The notes under the pieces: generated by a model
What the model was told of the DNA's origin: nothing
Databases searched by the model: none
The model's input: only the letters and a program-made list of their open reading frames with translations
Translations under genes and position numbers: made by a program
Part shown: one piece after another, positions 28,216 to 38,225 of the stretch
Position numbering within the stretch: position 1 is the first letter of the stretch
How the letters are laid out: each line of letters starts with the position of its first letter
NCBI GenBank assembly: GCA_039105265.1
Contig: JAPFFF010000006.1
Span: 2,108,001 to 2,172,000 of the forward strand
Origin: Tritrichomonas musculus
Taxonomy: Eukaryota > Parabasalia > Tritrichomonadida > Tritrichomonadidae
Reading direction: 5' to 3'
Length of the DNA stretch: 64,000 bases

Positions 28216-30751
28216 TACCATCTCTTTAAATTCTATAGAGTTCATTCAAAAAACCTTAAACTCTAATTGTATTATTTTGAGATAAATAAACAAGCATTAT
28301 TTTTATATATAACTTGACTTCTCCTATATAAAATATTTAAAATGGTAATAATAAATTATGTTTTATTAATAATGATTTTTTTAACAAAGGTAAAGAAAAA
28401 TTTTGCATATTCTAAAAATTATTTCTCTTTGGATTGTGAAATTACATCTGATGATCAGTGCAAAAAAACTCATTTGATAATAATTAAGACAACCAAACAA
28501 ATTAAATATCTTAATATAATGCATATAACAAAAATTTACGTTTTTGTTCTAAAATTTCCCGCCAATTTATATAAAAAAGGTAAATTTTATGTTTCACATC
28601 ATAAATACTAGAGTTTACAAGAAATTTTGTAAATTATTCGAAAAATCGATCATTTTCCCTCATTTCATAGCTCATTTTTCCAATAGTCCATATATTTTAT
28701 TGATATATAAATCTTAAATCGATTTTCAAAAATGCTCAAAAACAATAAATAATACGCTAATTATAATCAAATATTATATAAAACTGTTTGTTGATGTAAT
28801 TCAAGTAATTTCAATTCAGAGATGCAAATTCAATTCCAAAAATTTTGTTTAGATGCTACATGATCCGTTTAATTTTATTATTTTATAAATTATAATTAAT
28901 TACTTTTAATTTTTTTTCGATTTTTGGATTTTACTTTTTTTGATGATTCAATAAGATAATCATTTTTTTTTCAATTTTTTATTTAGAAATAGTAAAACTT
29001 GTCTTTGTAATAGTAATTAAATGTAGAAACCAAAAGTGGAGGAAATTTTTGCAATATAAAACCATGTGCATCACTTTTTTCTAAGCAGTAGCGATAAAGA
29101 GACTCATCTGTTGGAGAATAGATTTGAAAAACGTTGTTAATATTAGTTCCATTGTTTTTATTGTAAATTGCAATCCTCATTTGAATTGATGTAAGAAGAG
29201 AACTTGATATATTCAACGTATTTCTTCTTACGGGTGGTGGAGGATGGTTGACTCTGTTTGTTAAAGGATTGTTTAATGGATTTGATGGATTCATTGGACA
29301 TATTCCTGTTACTTCGAAGCTTTTTATTAAAACTTCTCTTGGAATAGAACTCCATGAATTAATCAATGCCGATACTGTTAAATATCTGGCTTGAGCTGCT
29401 TTAGAAGGCAAAGAATTTGCGATTGTTTTGACTAAATTAATAAATTTGAAAGATGCCATTCTTGTTTTCAATGGACTTGCTACATAAACATCGAACGGCT
29501 GCATTACATGTGAAGTATGAGCCGGTAATGTCAGCAGTTCGATGTTGTGTCTGGTCAAAAATTCAATGGCCCAAGAATTCATCCGAGATGGATGATTATC
29601 CACAATGAGTGTGATTGTACTGTTTTGAGTATTCCTTGGTAAAGTAAGTCGATATGCGCTTATATTGCAGGCAAAAAATATGCAAAATGCAACAAACAAT
29701 TTTGAAGTCATCCATCCAGAGGATTGACTCACATAGAAAGCATCCATCAGGCTGAGTTCATTTGGTATATTCTTTAGTTCAGGAAGAATGATGAAAGGTT
29801 TCAATTTATATCCAGCTGCATTAAAGCATAAAACTGCAGAAATGTGTGGTTCAGTTCCTGATACAGAAACAGTACATAAATTTTTCTTGTTTAATGTAAG
29901 TGCTTTGAACTTTTTAGAACAAATTGAAGATGTTTCATCTGCGTTGAACACGAGACGAGGATCTTTGTTTAATAATCTTGGACCATGAGATAAAAAGAAA
30001 TTTGAAATAGATGATGAATTACAGCACAGTCTCCTTGCTTCTTCTAAAGAACTAGGACATTTTAAATATATTTCGTTTGATCTACAAAAATTTGTTAACC
30101 ATGCTTCTGAGGGATAAGATGGACAAAGTTGGTCAATAATCATCTGATAACTATTACAAATTGAACAATTTAAACTGCATAAATTGGCTATGAATTTAGC
30201 CCTTTCGTATCGTTCTGCTCTTAATTCAAGAGCAATTTGTATTGCGTCTTTGGTATTTAAACATTTTAGGTCGAAACAAGAATTCATTATTTTTTCTTTA
30301 AATATAATTGTATCGACATCGCCTAAATAAGATGGTCGACCTCCTAAATTGTCAGATGGTTTCCAAATATTACCCATCATTGTATTCTTGATAGAAGTAT
30401 AAACGTTTGTTACTGTATTTAATAAAAAGCAATCGACTATTTCTTCGTTGGTTTTTCTCATTTTTTTCATTTCACATATCTGAATCTGTTGATTTGTCAA
30501 CACTTCTCTTTCTACATTTGTCCAATTGAAACTTTGCTGCTGAATCATCATCAGAAATAATTTTGTCTGCCAAACAAATTGTCTGCCAAACAAAAAATGT
30601 AACCATTTTATTGTGAAATAATTCATAAAAACTCAAAATTCTAGCTATGAAAAATTCAATGAGTCACAAAAATTCAAAAAAATTCAATTACTTTCTGAAT
30701 AGAGTTTAAGGTTAATTTGAAAGAAGTTTAAGGTTTTTAAAGTGATGGTAT
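28216..30751 (-). mobile_element. pogo/DDE_1-type DNA transposon, 2.5 kb, looks intact
   Basis: TA at 28214-28215 and 30752-30753. Ends are TACCATCTCTTTAAA and, inverted, TTTAAAGTGATGGTA. Further inward GTTTAAGGTT-type sequence is shared by both ends. It carries one long uninterrupted transposase frame on the minus strand. Its left TA is the same TA that closes the 24411-28213 element, so the two abut exactly. Confidence 0.82.
28983..30626 (-). CDS. DDE_1 (pogo/Tigger-like) transposase, DD35D
   Basis: A 547-residue uninterrupted frame. A helix-turn-helix (TNQQIQICEMKKMRKTNEEI) lies near 45-70. The catalytic core has D230 in FNADET, D343 in LIVDNHPSR and D379 in SHVMQPFDVYV; the last two are separated by 35 residues, typical of the pogo/DDE_1 branch to which CENP-B and jerky also belong. 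LPAHTSHVMQP before the third Asp is diagnostic. The start may be the ATG at 30626 or a later Met near residue 26-27 (MMIQQQSFNW). The protein would cut and paste its element at TA sites. With all catalytic residues and both TIRs present, the element may still be active. Confidence 0.92.
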   Translation of the reverse strand: MNYFTIKWLHFLFGRQFVWQTKLFLMMIQQQSFNWTNVEREVLTNQQIQICEMKKMRKTNEEIVDCFLLNTVTNVYTSIKNTMMGNIWKPSDNLGGRPSYLGDVDTIIFKEKIMNSCFDLKCLNTKDAIQIALELRAERYERAKFIANLCSLNCSICNSYQMIIDQLCPSYPSEAWLTNFCRSNEIYLKCPSSLEEARRLCCNSSSISNFFLSHGPRLLNKDPRLVFNADETSSICSKKFKALTLNKKNLCTVSVSGTEPHISAVLCFNAAGYKLKPFIILPELKNIPNELSLMDAFYVSQSSGWMTSKLFVAFCIFFACNISAYRLTLPRNTQNSTITLIVDNHPSRMNSWAIEFLTRHNIELLTLPAHTSHVMQPFDVYVASPLKTRMASFKFINLVKTIANSLPSKAAQARYLTVSALINSWSSIPREVLIKSFEVTGICPMNPSNPLNNPLTNRVNHPPPPVRRNTLNISSSLLTSIQMRIAIYNKNNGTNINNVFQIYSPTDESLYRYCLEKSDAHGFILQKFPPLLVSTFNYYYKDKFYYF

Positions 30752-31933
30752 ATTTATGTTTTTTTAATCTTTTTCATAAAAGCTTTTCAAATATTTTGTG
30801 AGTATAAAATATGGATTATCTATTTTTATCTTATTAAAAAAAAATTCTTAATTAAAATTATTATTAAATATATGATAAAAATATAATAATATAAATTGAA
30901 AATGAAACACAAAAATCATTTACACAAAAATGCATATATAATTGTACATCTCAAAATGCATTCAAAATCAAAAACTCATCCATAATTCAAAGGTAAAAAA
31001 AATATTTTTATAAAGCATACATAAATAATTGTATGAGTTATTTTAATATCTCATTATTAATGAAAATAATGAAAGATTTTTATTTTCTCAAATTATTGTA
31101 TGTAATCATTCAAAAAAATTAATAACATTTTATTGAAATTAAAATCATAATTTAAATTTCCAATATCTTATTTAATTTTTAAAAACCTAATTTATAATTA
31201 ATGATTATATATATAATGTTTTATATTCATTCATATTTCCAATTCTCAATAAATTACGAGTTTATATGACCTACTTTTTGAGCTTCGTAATTTATTTAAA
31301 TAATGGATTACTTGAATAGAATTTTTGAATATTTAATGGATTTTATTTATTCAATTTATATATTTTGCATATATCTCACAATAAAATTTAAATATAATAT
31401 TTTCTGGCTGTTATAATAATATACAATTTATAATAAAAACATATTATAAAATATGAAGATTTAAAAACGAATAGTTATTTCTATTTCGTTTTTTTCGAGT
31501 TTTTATACATTTTTTGATAAAGAGATTTGAATGGCTCTGAAAATTTGAAAATCAAGATTTCAATTAAATAAACATAGGTATTTATTTAAAAATATTATGT
31601 ATTTTAATATCTTTTTTTCGATAAAAAATTTCGTTTTTATAGCCAAATAGCCATTCAAAATCAGCCTCTCAAAAAGTCGCAAAATGGTCGCTCTTCAGAC
31701 TGCAAATACTTTCATATTTATATTTTAAAAAGTAAAGAAATTCCATAATGATACATATCAGATTAATTAGCAAAATTGCTTATTAAAATTACAAAATCCA
31801 ATCAACATTTTTATGTTGACATTTTTATCTCTTTTTCAATTAAACGTTCGAACATTGAAAAAGTATCATTGAAATATAGAATTTATTGAAATTAATTGTG
31901 ATCAATCGATATTTGTTTTAAAAAAAAAAATAA
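30752..31933. other. Spacer between the transposon island and the CIPK-like kinase
   Basis: 1.2 kb of AT-rich sequence. Besides the repeat arm at 31254-31290 I see no gene or element boundary. The kinase promoter lies at its right end. Confidence 0.4.
31254..31290. repeat. Second copy of the ACCTACTTTTTGAGC repeat arm
   Basis: TTACGAGTTTATATGACCTA and onward to TTCGTAA matches the complement of 14598-14637 over 30 bases with one difference. It is bounded by AAATTACGA and TCGTAATTT as a short inverted pair. Confidence 0.7.
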
Positions 31934-33169
31934 ATGGTAAAAACTGTTGGCGATTATAAACTCCTTAAAACTTTGGGAGAAGGCTCGTTTTCGAAAGTTA
32001 AGTCAGCAGTCCATGTCCCAACTGGAAAAGTTTATGCAATTAAAATCATTGATATGAATCTTGTGAAGGAAAATAATATGGACAAACAATTAGAACGAGA
32101 AATCAAAGTCATGAAAATCATGAATCACCCTAATCTGATAAAACTTCATGCTGTTTTGCATTCACCAAAGAACTATTTTTTAGTTCTTGATTTGGCAGAA
32201 GGAGGTGAATTATTTAACAAACTTGCACAAGATGGCCCTCTCCCTGAAGCTGCTGCTCGTTCATACTTCCAACAGCTTATTGATGCTCTTGATTACATGC
32301 ACAAGCATAATACAATACATAGAGATTTGAAGCCTGAAAATCTATTGTTGGATTCAGAAGGAAATCTCAAAATTGCAGACTTTGGTCTTTCAATCATGGC
32401 AAACTCTACTTCAGAATTACTGAAAACACGATGTGGAACGCCAAACTATGTTGCACCAGAAATATTCTGCGCAAATGGTTATGTTGGCCCTCCAGCTGAC
32501 CTTTGGAGTGCTGGTGTTATTTTATTCGTTATGCTTGCAGCAGCCCTTCCTTTTGATGCTCCAACTCTTCCTGAATTAGCTAGACAAATTATGAAAGTTC
32601 AGATCACATATCCAAAAAGTTTTCCACCTGGTGCAGTCAATTTAATGAAGCACATTATTGTTGCTGCTCCAGAAGAAAGATATACTATTGAACAAATTAG
32701 AAATGACCCATGGTTCAAAGTTAACTATAAACCACGTGTTGCAGGAAAAGATAATGAAGCATTTCCTGATGCAGAAGTTACAGAATCCAAAAAGGAAGAA
32801 GAACCTCAAGAAGATGACACAATTAACGCATTCGAATTAATCGCCAAGATGTCAGGTGTAGATATGGGAAGACTTGTTGATCACAATATTCCAGTTAATG
32901 CATCAACAACTATTTCAACTAACAAACCTGTTCAAGATATCCAGTCTATTCTCACAAAAACTTTAACCCAACTTCATGCAGAAATTCACTCCAAGGAAGG
33001 AAACAAATCAATTAAAGCTATAGTTCCAATTGCAAACAATCAAGTTATTCTCAGAATTGATATATCTAATGTTACAGGAGATACACACATTGTTGAATTC
33101 TGCAGATTGAAAGGACAGCAATTTGACTTCCTTAGAGTCTACAGAACGCTTAAAAGTAAGCTTGCATAA
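31934..33169 (+). CDS. SNF1/CIPK-like CAMK-family protein kinase with NAF-type motif
   Basis: A 411-residue kinase. GEGSFSKV at 15-22, lysine K37, HRDLKPEN with catalytic D131, DFG at 149-151, CGTPNYVAPE activation end, and ADLWSAGVILFVML. NAFELIAKMSGVDMGRL at 298-314 closely resembles the NAF/FISL motif of plant CIPK (SnRK3) kinases, the autoinhibitory site that binds the calcium sensor CBL. Residues about 345-411 (VILRIDISNVTGDTHIVEF...LRVYRTLKSKL) look like the KA1-like C-terminal domain. The whole order, kinase-NAF-KA1, is CIPK-like, implying calcium-linked control; CIPK-type proteins have been reported outside plants in a few flagellates. AMPK-alpha-like kinase is the alternative. Codon use is richer in C-ending codons than its neighbours, suggesting high expression. 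A transposable element begins 66 bp after the stop. Confidence 0.9.
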   Translation: MVKTVGDYKLLKTLGEGSFSKVKSAVHVPTGKVYAIKIIDMNLVKENNMDKQLEREIKVMKIMNHPNLIKLHAVLHSPKNYFLVLDLAEGGELFNKLAQDGPLPEAAARSYFQQLIDALDYMHKHNTIHRDLKPENLLLDSEGNLKIADFGLSIMANSTSELLKTRCGTPNYVAPEIFCANGYVGPPADLWSAGVILFVMLAAALPFDAPTLPELARQIMKVQITYPKSFPPGAVNLMKHIIVAAPEERYTIEQIRNDPWFKVNYKPRVAGKDNEAFPDAEVTESKKEEEPQEDDTINAFELIAKMSGVDMGRLVDHNIPVNASTTISTNKPVQDIQSILTKTLTQLHAEIHSKEGNKSIKAIVPIANNQVILRIDISNVTGDTHIVEFCRLKGQQFDFLRVYRTLKSKLA

Positions 33170-33234
33170 GCACTCTCTCTAAAAATTTTTTTTCTAAATC
33201 TTTTTATATTATATTCTTTCCTTTATAGCTTTTC

Positions 33235-34601
33235 AGAGGATGTCCCACAGAAATAAAATTCAATTTTTTTCAATGATTTCTATTTTATTGTTGTTCAAAA
33301 TAAGAAAAATCAAATAAATGTAAGCGATAAAGTTTAAATCTACTTATAATTTAGCTGAATGACTGATTCGTGAAAATAATATAATTCTCAATATCTTTGA
33401 CTTGTAAATATATTTTTTTTGTTTTGAAAGGATATACAGCATTAGTAGCATGATTATAATAGTAATTTGCATTTTTGCGCCACGATTTTGATTTTCTTTT
33501 GTAAAAACAAGATCATCAAGTTGTTTTGATTGAAACAAAAAAAATAGTCTATAAATATTCTATTAATCATTACTTTATTTTTTTTAATTTTATTAAATTA
33601 TAAATTAATATATTAATCAAAAATTTGTCGAGTTAAAATTAAGATATTAGCAAATAAATTTGCTTAATCATTTTTGACCAAATACTAATTCAAAAAAAAA
33701 GAAAATTTCAATGGCTCAGTACGTTAAATTTAAAATTCTTAACGTACAATTTGGTTTTTATTCTTTTTATATGAAAACATGAAGCAATCAAAAGCAAAAA
33801 AATCAATTATAGAAATATAATAGATCGAATAGATCCGATATTTGGAAATAAAGGATAGTTTGCTAAGCTTATTACTAGAATTCAGATAATCACATACAAC
33901 TTGGAAAGAAATTTATATTATTAAATGATGGTATCATTATTTATATACTCCAAAAATTAGGATTTCAGATTTTTAAATTACAAAAAGTTGGTAATTGCTA
34001 AAAAAAAATTACCTAATCTATTTAATTTCAAAATATTTACGATCTAAACAATAAACTTAAGTTAAATTTTTATAAATACTTCATAAGTTCACACGATTTT
34101 GGTACTAGCTCATCTTCTACTGCAAAAAATGAAAAAAAAAAACCAATGAATAATAATGAATAAAAACAATTTTCAAGAAATTATAATTATGTTTAAATAT
34201 TACTTTTGATTTTTATCATTTATTTGCTATAATATTCTTTCTTATGGATTTTCTTTTCGGAATCTTAAATTAATCAAATTAATTTGAACAAATATATTAA
34301 AAATCAAGAGTTTTACTTTCAGATGATTATTTTTAAATATAAATTTCATTAATAAAAATCAGTATTTCAATTAAATTAAGCCAAAAAAAAATATTTTTTT
34401 TATTTTTTTATTTTGATGAATCATATTCAAAATATTGAAAAATAATTCAATTTTGAAACAAAAGTTTATTTGTTGTATATTTTAAATTTTTTTCGACAAA
34501 ATAATAATTATATAGTTTATTTAATTTTAATATAAAATATTAAAAACAATATCAAAAATATGGAAGAATCTATAGACTATTTAGTTTGTGGGACATCCTC
34601 T
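33235..34601. mobile_element. hAT-like non-autonomous element with 8-bp duplication AGCTTTTC (1367 bp)
   Basis: AGCTTTTC at 33227-33234 and 34602-34609. Inverted ends AGAGGATGTCCCACA (33235-33249) and TGTGGGACATCCTCT-type complement ending at 34601. AGAGG resembles the start of the 7-kb hAT-like element (AGAGGTG). No coding frame; it contains a GTACGTTAA/TTAACGTAC stem at 33719-33747. It sits between two convergent genes; without it their 3' spacer would be about 210 bp, like other convergent spacers here. Confidence 0.82.
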
Positions 34602-34691
34602 AGCTTTTCCAAATTTGCTATTTACTAAAAAAAAGATATGAAAAGTAATATATGAATGAGGCAAGTTTCTAATAAATAAACTTGAAAAATC

Positions 34692-34696
<5 letters not shown>

Positions 34697-34719
<23 letters not shown>
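34697..34719. repeat. A-run of about 22 bases
   Basis: A homopolymer in the 3' spacer of the RhoGAP gene. Similar T-run at 55389-55413 and A-run at 21132-21157. Confidence 0.7.
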
Positions 34720-34722
<3 letters not shown>

Positions 34723-34746
34723 ACACAAATGAATATAATAAAATCA

Positions 34747-35559
34747 TCATGACTCAAGGAGAGGAGGAGGATCTCTATCTGGAACAGAAATTCCTAGCTG
34801 TTTTATAAGATCTATTCGATCAAACGGAAAAAGAGAATCCTTTCGAGCTTTTCTCCTCATTTGTTCATTCAACAAATAATCCTGATTTATTTTTGGCATT
34901 GATATAATTTCAATGTCATCATCTGACATATAAACAGAATCTGGAGAATACATTTTTTCGCTGGGAAAAATTCTTTCAAAATCTTGTATGATAAGTTTAA
35001 CTGCTGTTTTAGATATTTCCGATACCTCTGAATTAGACTGTGGGAAAAAAGATGGAGTAAAAATAATGGATAAATTGTCAACATCCATTTTGTTCACATC
35101 TGAATGCTTTGCAATCTTATTCAAGTATTTAGCTAAAACTGCTAAAGTATTTCTCCTTGATTCACAACCTTTGTTACATAAAATATTACTTAATTCTGAA
35201 AATACTTGATCAGAATTACCATAATTCTGAATAGCGTCATTTATTTCATCCTCAATATCTATTCCAATAAGAGGATCAAGTAAAGAGAGCTCACGAATAT
35301 ATCTTTTAAGAGCACAAGCAATTTCATTTGGATCTTGGTATGAATCATAAGACTTGATTCTTCCTTGATCAAGTTGGAGGCATATTTTTTCAACAACTGC
35401 CTTTTGTGCTGAAAGCCTGAAAATTCCAACAATTTGTTCTGCTTTCAGATCATCAAGTTTTGAAATTAAATCTGTCACAATATAAGGCACTTTTCCATTA
35501 TATTCTTTAAGTGGTAATGTAAAAAAGTGAGGTCCTTCACATGAGCATGCTAATGTCAT
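34747..35559 (-). CDS. RhoGAP-domain protein
   Basis: 270 residues, with a RhoGAP domain over about residues 15-205. IVGIFRLSAQKAVVEKI carries the arginine finger R48 (family pattern GIFRVSG). NTLAVLAKYLNKIAKHSDVNKMDVDNLSIIFTPSFF matches the conserved second half (NL..L...L..V......NKM...NLA..F.P). Such proteins speed GTP hydrolysis by Rho/Rac GTPases and so control actin and membrane shape. The C-terminal 65 residues are acidic then basic, with no domain. Start: ATG at 35559, with a Cys-containing head (MTLACSCEG). It is divergent from the NSUN2-like gene across 193 bp. Confidence 0.9.
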   Translation of the reverse strand: MTLACSCEGPHFFTLPLKEYNGKVPYIVTDLISKLDDLKAEQIVGIFRLSAQKAVVEKICLQLDQGRIKSYDSYQDPNEIACALKRYIRELSLLDPLIGIDIEDEINDAIQNYGNSDQVFSELSNILCNKGCESRRNTLAVLAKYLNKIAKHSDVNKMDVDNLSIIFTPSFFPQSNSEVSEISKTAVKLIIQDFERIFPSEKMYSPDSVYMSDDDIEIISMPKINQDYLLNEQMRRKARKDSLFPFDRIDLIKQLGISVPDRDPPPLLES

Positions 35560-35752
35560 CGAAATTTTTAATTTCGTATTTTTATAATTTCAAAATTTGA
35601 GAGATTATGAAAAAGAGTTCATTATTGAAATTTTAGGAGATTTTGAAATTCTAATGTTTAACGAGATTTTAGTTAATAATTCAACTCTTAACCATTTATA
35701 AAATTTTTTGATTATAATAATTTACTGGTCATTTAAAATTTTGCGTTGATAA
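35560..35752. promoter_or_regulatory. 193-bp divergent promoter with initiator-like TCATTTA
   Basis: TCATTTAAAATT at 35729-35740 lies 24 bases before the NSUN2-like ATG (35753). No clear motif faces the RhoGAP start. Confidence 0.4.
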
Positions 35753-38182
35753 ATGGGACGTTTCAAAGGAAAAAGAAAGAATAATTATCCACATGAACGG
35801 AAAAATGTTGACGAGGGATTTATTCCTCCTGCATTTATTGAATATTATCGACAACAATTTGTCCCGGAAACACTCACTGAATCTGAATTTCAAATAATGG
35901 TTGACACATTTCGTCTTCCTTTGAATCATACTTTTAGGATTGTAGGTTCATCAATGTCATCAAATGCAGAATCTGCTCCTTCATCTTATGATTTATTACG
36001 AGCCAAATTGCGGCAAGATTTATCTACATTTTCTCAGCAAATTCAAACAAGAAATCAATTGCCAAATAACATCGGATCAAGCAACGTTCCAAAAAGCAGT
36101 GATGTTAATCAAAGCGATAACAGCAATGATAATTCTTCTACCTCAAAAAATCATCTGCCCAGTTCTAGTAGTCCAAAAATAGCTATCGAAAAAATTGAAT
36201 CATTAAATGACATGTTCGGTGAAATATACCGACTTTCAGCGGATAAGCCTTCCTTAAGACGGGATCCTGCCCTTGCTCCGTTACGAAGTTGGCTTAATAC
36301 CAACATGAAGATCGGTAATCTTGTTCGTCAAGAATTGGTCTCAATGGTTCCTCCTTTCTTCCTTGATTTGAAGCCAAATAGCCGTGTTCTTGATGTTGCT
36401 GCAGCACCTGGTTCGAAGACTTCTCAAATACTTGCTTTTGTTAATCAAGGGCTCGTAGTTGCGAATGATGTAAACGTTTCTAGGAGTACAATGCTTGTTC
36501 ACAACCTCGGACGCTTGAGAAATCTTCACAATGAGCAAGTTATTGTTATATCGCATCCTGCGCAATACCTTCCACTTTTCAATCATATGAATTCTACTTC
36601 AGTGACAGCTTACAAAAGCCAAAGCAAAAATGAAAAAGAATGCAATAATAATGGTAATAATAATAATAAAAATGAAAGCAATAATGAAAATGTAAATGTT
36701 AATAATAATAAGAATGAAATTGTTGATGGAGATTCAAATATCATTGAGAAATTTGATAGAGTTTTATGTGATGTTCCCTGCTCAGGTGATGGAACCCTCA
36801 GAAAGAATCCTGATGCATCTCTAAAGTTTTCACTCGAAAATGGAGCATCTTTACATCCAATACAGCGTGCAATACTGATCCGCGCATTGAAACACCTCAA
36901 AGAAGGCGGCACACTCGTCTACTCAACTTGTTCACTAAACCCAATCGAAGACGAGGCTGTTGTCAATTCAGTCGTACTTGAATCAAAAGGAACTGTTGAA
37001 ATAAAAGACGTCTCGAACATGTTTCCTGGCATGAAAAGAAGCTATGGAATCAGAAATTGGAAAGTTCTTTCTGAATTCAGGACGCCAACAATGTATAGTG
37101 CTTACAAACCTGATCAGCAATTACAAGATGATTTAGAAGAAAATAATAATAATCACGCCGAAAATAAAAACAGCAATACAGATGACAGTAAAAGTGATAA
37201 AAAAGGCAAAGTGAGAAGAGAAAAAATTGATAACGATAATGATATTGATGATGATGTTGATTTTAAAAATGATAATGATAAAATTGGCAATGGTGATGAG
37301 GATGAAATTGATGATTTTAATGTGGATGCAAGTGGTGACGTCGTCAGCTTCAGTTCAAAATCTAGAAAATCAAAGAGTGTACCAAACAGCGCTAAACTGA
37401 ATCAAGAGTGCGATAGACTCAGCCAGAGTCCTTCAAATGTAATAGAAGGCATCAATCGCTGTATGCGCTTCTTCCCTCACCAAAACGACACTGGCGGGTT
37501 CTTTGTTGCCGTACTTAACAAGCTGTCTAACTCATTTGATGAGCTGATTGAAGAGCCACGACTCTCTCACAAACCTCCATTCAAGTGGCGCGAACATCCC
37601 TACTATCGTCTAAATGAAATTTCACCCGCAAAAAGTTCAATTTTAAGGGATAGTTTCGGCTTAAGTGATGAATTTGTATCGAATTTGTTTGTTCGGGATG
37701 AAGAAGAAAATTTGATTCGAAACATTTTTTATTGCTCACAAAAAGCTAGCCAAATAGTAAATTCTATTGATCCTGGTGAACTTCGTGCTGTATCAAGTGG
37801 AGTTCGCGTATTTACTTGGAAAGAATTCAAAGACGAAAACACAATTAAAGCTGTTCCTTGTATAGAAGGAGTTTCTGTATTGAAAAGAAATATTCCTGAT
37901 CAAAATGAAAGGTTGGTCCATATTAATGCTGATGAAATGAAGCTGTTATTGAGGGCTGGAAATGATGGTGTTAGTATTGAAAATTTGAAGATCGCAGACG
38001 ATTTGAAAAAATTAAGAGTTGGTGGTTTATTGTTTATATTAGACGTTTTGGGCACTAATATTTGTTATGGTGGATTAAGATTGAAAGATAAAGTACTTCT
38101 GTATGTGAAAAAAGAAATAATTGAACAGGAAATTGAAAGAATTGATATTGAAATTGATTCTTTGAAGTTTTTGAAAAAGTGA
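35753..38182 (+). CDS. NSUN2: NSUN2/Trm4-type RNA cytosine-5 methyltransferase
   Basis: An 809-residue protein. DVAAAPGSKTS at 214-224 is the SAM-binding motif I. DVPCSGDGTLRKNPD has Cys343 (motif IV) and YSTCSLNPIEDEAVV has catalytic Cys393 (motif VI), the two-cysteine signature of RsmB/NSUN enzymes. KNP after motif IV, GIRNWKVL and RCMRFFPHQNDTGGFFVAVL identify the NSUN2/Trm4 branch, which makes 5-methylcytosine in tRNA, mostly in the nucleus. Two low-complexity inserts (Asn-rich near 290-330, acidic near 460-545) interrupt the domain, a feature common to this genome. Residues 640-800 form the usual NSUN2 C-terminal extension. The gene for a MAP65-like protein starts only 43 bp after the stop. 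Confidence 0.95.
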   Translation: MGRFKGKRKNNYPHERKNVDEGFIPPAFIEYYRQQFVPETLTESEFQIMVDTFRLPLNHTFRIVGSSMSSNAESAPSSYDLLRAKLRQDLSTFSQQIQTRNQLPNNIGSSNVPKSSDVNQSDNSNDNSSTSKNHLPSSSSPKIAIEKIESLNDMFGEIYRLSADKPSLRRDPALAPLRSWLNTNMKIGNLVRQELVSMVPPFFLDLKPNSRVLDVAAAPGSKTSQILAFVNQGLVVANDVNVSRSTMLVHNLGRLRNLHNEQVIVISHPAQYLPLFNHMNSTSVTAYKSQSKNEKECNNNGNNNNKNESNNENVNVNNNKNEIVDGDSNIIEKFDRVLCDVPCSGDGTLRKNPDASLKFSLENGASLHPIQRAILIRALKHLKEGGTLVYSTCSLNPIEDEAVVNSVVLESKGTVEIKDVSNMFPGMKRSYGIRNWKVLSEFRTPTMYSAYKPDQQLQDDLEENNNNHAENKNSNTDDSKSDKKGKVRREKIDNDNDIDDDVDFKNDNDKIGNGDEDEIDDFNVDASGDVVSFSSKSRKSKSVPNSAKLNQECDRLSQSPSNVIEGINRCMRFFPHQNDTGGFFVAVLNKLSNSFDELIEEPRLSHKPPFKWREHPYYRLNEISPAKSSILRDSFGLSDEFVSNLFVRDEEENLIRNIFYCSQKASQIVNSIDPGELRAVSSGVRVFTWKEFKDENTIKAVPCIEGVSVLKRNIPDQNERLVHINADEMKLLLRAGNDGVSIENLKIADDLKKLRVGGLLFILDVLGTNICYGGLRLKDKVLLYVKKEIIEQEIERIDIEIDSLKFLKK

Positions 38183-38225
38183 ATAAAAAAAATTTTTTTA
38201 ACGTTTTCTTTATATGTATTAAATA

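Noticed and set aside
28342-28611. An 89-codon open frame inside the left part of the pogo-like transposon
   Set aside because: It lies within the non-coding left arm of the element and has low-complexity composition; no family pattern.
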